From: Tsuneonella aeria
Lineage (GTDB): Bacteria; Pseudomonadota; Alphaproteobacteria; Sphingomonadales; Sphingomonadaceae
Assembly: GCF_009827495.1 (NCBI RefSeq)
Contig: NZ_WTZA01000002.1
Location: forward strand, 310,001-374,000
Direction of reading: 5' to 3'
DNA length: 64,000 nucleotides
Part shown: piece after piece, positions 61,825 through 64,000 of the stretch
Layout: the number at the start of each line of letters is the position of its first letter
Position numbering within the stretch: position 1 is the stretch's first letter
Program-made: the position numbers and the translations under genes
The notes under the pieces: generated by a model
Database searches by the model: none
Told to the model about the DNA's origin: nothing
Seen by the model: only the letters and a program-made list of their open reading frames with translations

Positions 61825-63489
61825 TTGGATATCCAGCGCAGGGACAACAGCCGCATCATCCGCGCGCGGCGCGGTGGCGAGATCGTCGCGAAGCACTGGA
61901 CCACCGAGGCGGCGGTTCGGATGCTGATGAACAACCTCGACCCCGAGGTGGCCGAGAACCCGCAAGAACTCGTGGTCTATGGCGGAATCGGCCGCGCGGC
62001 GCGCAATTGGGACTGCTTCGATCGCATTGTCGAGGTGCTGGAGCGATTGGACGAGGATCAGACCCTGCTCGTCCAGTCGGGCAAGCCCGTGGGGGTGTTC
62101 CCCACCCATAAGGACGCGCCGCGCGTGCTGATCGCCAATTCCAACCTCGTGCCCAAGTGGGCGACGTGGGAAAAGTTCAACGAACTCGATCGCGCCGGGC
62201 TGATGATGTACGGCCAGATGACCGCCGGCAGCTGGATCTACATCGGCAGCCAGGGCATCGTCCAGGGCACATACGAAACGTTCGCCGAGATGGGCCGCCA
62301 GCACTATGGGGGAGACTTGCGGGGCAAGTGGATCCTCACCGCTGGCCTTGGCGGGATGGGCGGCGCGCAGCCGCTCGCGGCGGTCATGGCCGGGGCGCAC
62401 TGCATCGCGGTCGAGTGCCAGGAAAGCTCGATCGAGAAGCGCCTCGCGACCCGTTACCTCGACTATCGCGCCGCCACGGTGGACGAGGCGCTGGAGATCG
62501 TCGGCAAGGCCGACCGCCCCGTCAGCGTCGGGGTGCTTGGCAATGCGGCCGAGGTGCTCCCCGACATGGTCGCCCGCGGCATCCGGCCCGACGCGGTGAC
62601 CGATCAGACAAGCGCGCACGATCCCGCCAACGGCTACCTGCCAGCAGGTTGGACGGTGGCGCAATGGCTCGAGATGCGCGAGCGCGATCCCGCCGCGGTG
62701 GCCAGGGCCGCACGCCACTCGATGGCCCGCCATGTCGAAGCGATGCTCGCGTTCAAGGCGATGGGCGTGCCGGTGTTCGATTACGGCAACAACATCCGCC
62801 AGGAAGCCTTCGACGACGGCGTGACCGGCGCCTTCGACTTTCCCGGCTTCGTCCCTGCCTATGTCCGGCCGCTGTTCTGCCGCGGGGTTGGGCCGTTCCG
62901 CTGGGCGGCGCTTTCGGGCGATCCTGAAGACATCTACCGCACCGATCAGCGGGTAAAGGAGCTGATACCGGACGATCCGCACCTCCACCGCTGGCTCGAC
63001 ATGGCGCGCGAGCGGATCGCATTCCAGGGGCTGCCGGCGCGCATCTGCTGGGTCGGCCTCGGCCAACGTGACCGGCTGGGCCTGGCGTTCAACGAGATGG
63101 TGCGGAACGGCGAGGTGTCCGCCCCGATCGTGATCGGCCGCGACCATCTCGACAGCGGCAGCGTAGCCAGCCCCAACCGCGAGACGGAGGCCATGCGCGA
63201 CGGCAGCGACGCGGTGAGCGACTGGCCGCTGCTCAACGCGCTGCTCAACACCGCCAGCGGCGCGACCTGGGTTTCGCTGCACCACGGCGGCGGCGTCGGC
63301 ATGGGTTATTCCCAGCACGCGGGCATGGTTATTGTCGCCGACGGCACCGAAGATGCGGAGCGGCGGCTGCGGCGCGTCCTGTGGAACGATCCCGCGACCG
63401 GGGTCATGCGCCATGCCGACGCCGGCTACGATATCGCGATCGATTGCGCTGCGGAGCAGAGGCTCGATCTTCCGATGGTGCGGCGATGA
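61825..63489 (+). CDS. hutU: HutU, urocanate hydratase
   Basis: A 554-residue urocanase, which hydrates urocanate using tightly bound NAD+. Family blocks: [67 protein letters not shown] (NAD+ site), the substrate-site [11 protein letters not shown] and the C-terminal [22 protein letters not shown] start at 61825 behind GGCAGGGAAG; the ATG at 61788 is out of frame. Stop overlaps hutH by ATGA. Confidence 0.97.
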   Translation: MDIQRRDNSRIIRARRGGEIVAKHWTTEAAVRMLMNNLDPEVAENPQELVVYGGIGRAARNWDCFDRIVEVLERLDEDQTLLVQSGKPVGVFPTHKDAPRVLIANSNLVPKWATWEKFNELDRAGLMMYGQMTAGSWIYIGSQGIVQGTYETFAEMGRQHYGGDLRGKWILTAGLGGMGGAQPLAAVMAGAHCIAVECQESSIEKRLATRYLDYRAATVDEALEIVGKADRPVSVGVLGNAAEVLPDMVARGIRPDAVTDQTSAHDPANGYLPAGWTVAQWLEMRERDPAAVARAARHSMARHVEAMLAFKAMGVPVFDYGNNIRQEAFDDGVTGAFDFPGFVPAYVRPLFCRGVGPFRWAALSGDPEDIYRTDQRVKELIPDDPHLHRWLDMARERIAFQGLPARICWVGLGQRDRLGLAFNEMVRNGEVSAPIVIGRDHLDSGSVASPNRETEAMRDGSDAVSDWPLLNALLNTASGATWVSLHHGGGVGMGYSQHAGMVIVADGTEDAERRLRRVLWNDPATGVMRHADAGYDIAIDCAAEQRLDLPMVRR

Positions 63490-64000
63490 GCAGCGCGATC
63501 GTTCTCGATCCGGAGTCCGTCGACTTCGCGACCCTGCGCCGCTTGTGGCGCGGCGCTCCGGCTCGCCTCGACAACGGCGCGCGGGAGAGGATTGCCGCTT
63601 CGGCCGAGGTCGTGGACCGGATCGTGGCCGGGGGCGAAACCGTCTACGGCGTCAACACGGGCTTCGGCCTGCTCGCCAACACGCGCATTCCGTCCGAACG
63701 ACTGGCCGAGCTGCAGCGAAACCTGATCCTGTCGCACGCCTGCGGCCTCGGTGACCCATTGCCGCGCCATGTCGTGCGGTTGATGATCGCACTCAAGCTG
63801 CTCGGCTTGGGCCGGGGATATTCGGGTGTTCGTCCGGAAGTAATCGACGCGCTTCAGGCGCTGATCGATCATGACGCGATGCCCGTTGTGCCTGCACAGG
63901 GCAGCGTGGGTGCGTCGGGCGACCTCGCGCCGCTCGCCCACCTTATCGCCGCGCTCATGGGCTTCGGCCAGATCGATGTCGCCGGCGCGATCATGCCCGC
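63486..64000 (+). CDS. hutH: HutH, histidine ammonia-lyase (3' end outside window)
   Basis: The first 171 residues of histidine ammonia-lyase, which deaminates histidine to urocanate. The catalytic Tyr loop (YGVNTGFG, about residues 54-61) and the Ala-Ser-Gly triad that forms the MIO cofactor ([14 protein letters not shown], about 138-151) are both intact. It is translationally coupled to hutU. The gene continues past the right edge (family length about 510). Confidence 0.96.
   Translation, partial: MSSAIVLDPESVDFATLRRLWRGAPARLDNGARERIAASAEVVDRIVAGGETVYGVNTGFGLLANTRIPSERLAELQRNLILSHACGLGDPLPRHVVRLMIALKLLGLGRGYSGVRPEVIDALQALIDHDAMPVVPAQGSVGASGDLAPLAHLIAALMGFGQIDVAGAIMP

Noticed and set aside
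61804-63414. 536-codon open frame on the minus strand across hutU
   Set aside because: It is the exact antisense of an unmistakable urocanase; GC-rich DNA keeps the opposite frame open. Composition (His/Arg/Ala-rich) is not protein-like.
1-64000. tRNA, rRNA genes or insertion sequences
   Set aside because: I saw no cloverleaf, no rRNA-like stretch and no transposase. Absence by eye is not proof; a tRNAscan and IS search would settle it.

Overview
The window looks like GC-rich DNA from a sphingomonad alphaproteobacterium (Erythrobacter, Novosphingobium or Altererythrobacter type). This rests on an F-type conjugation operon of the kind seen on sphingomonad megaplasmids, alphaproteobacterial GTTC-N7-GTTC boxes, and sphingomonad-style metal resistance and hut genes. 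No phylogeny could be run.

Region 1 (1-13683): a minus-strand F-type type IV secretion operon in the order traA-like pilin, traL, traE, traK, traB, dsbC-like, traV, traC, a small membrane protein, trbI, an S26 peptidase (traF), traW, traU, trbC, traN. It runs off the left edge and almost every junction is an ATGA/GTGA overlap. A divergent regulator pair (HTH protein plus AlpA) lies across a 370-bp control region that holds two perfect candidate LexA boxes.

Region 2 (13831-24098): a divalent-cation export operon. It holds a His-rich exported protein, an attenuator-like hairpin, czcCBA, then a coupled accessory module: SpoIIAA-like protein, short CDF transporter, Ca2+/Na+-antiporter-like protein, tiny ORF, polytopic membrane protein and czcD.

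Region 3 (24250-30452): a minus-strand cassette of acetolactate synthase-like enzyme, aldehyde dehydrogenase and bile-acid-type symporter; a CBS-domain protein; and a decayed epimerase pseudogene.

Region 4 (30606-42513): copper handling. It contains a YHS-type CopA ATPase, a cytosolic four-helix Cys-rich copper-storage protein, a MerR regulator with a textbook 19-bp-spacer operator driving a glutaredoxin-MauE fusion, His/Met/Cys-rich periplasmic proteins, CopA oxidase, CopB with CxxEHAAMGHC repeats, DUF2231, double-DUF305, NTF2-like and PepSY proteins. Region 5 (42582-45320) is a compact ars operon: arsR, arsC, acr3, arsH.

Region 6 (45709-58914): eleven co-oriented, mostly overlapping genes for exported proteins, most of them lipoproteins. 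They include a complete inhibitory-type serpin, META-domain proteins, netrin/TIMP-like proteins, and a shared Asp-Gly-Cys-Phe module repeated in six genes. It is the least familiar and most interesting part of the window. I read it as a modular envelope lipoprotein/protease-inhibitor locus (inference). It is followed by a 0.7-kb stretch of gene remnants.

Region 7 (59632-64000): histidine utilisation. hutG is divergent from hutI-hutU-hutH, and hutH is cut by the right edge. This looks like chromosomal catabolism, so the mobile and accessory DNA probably ends between about 45 and 59.6 kb.
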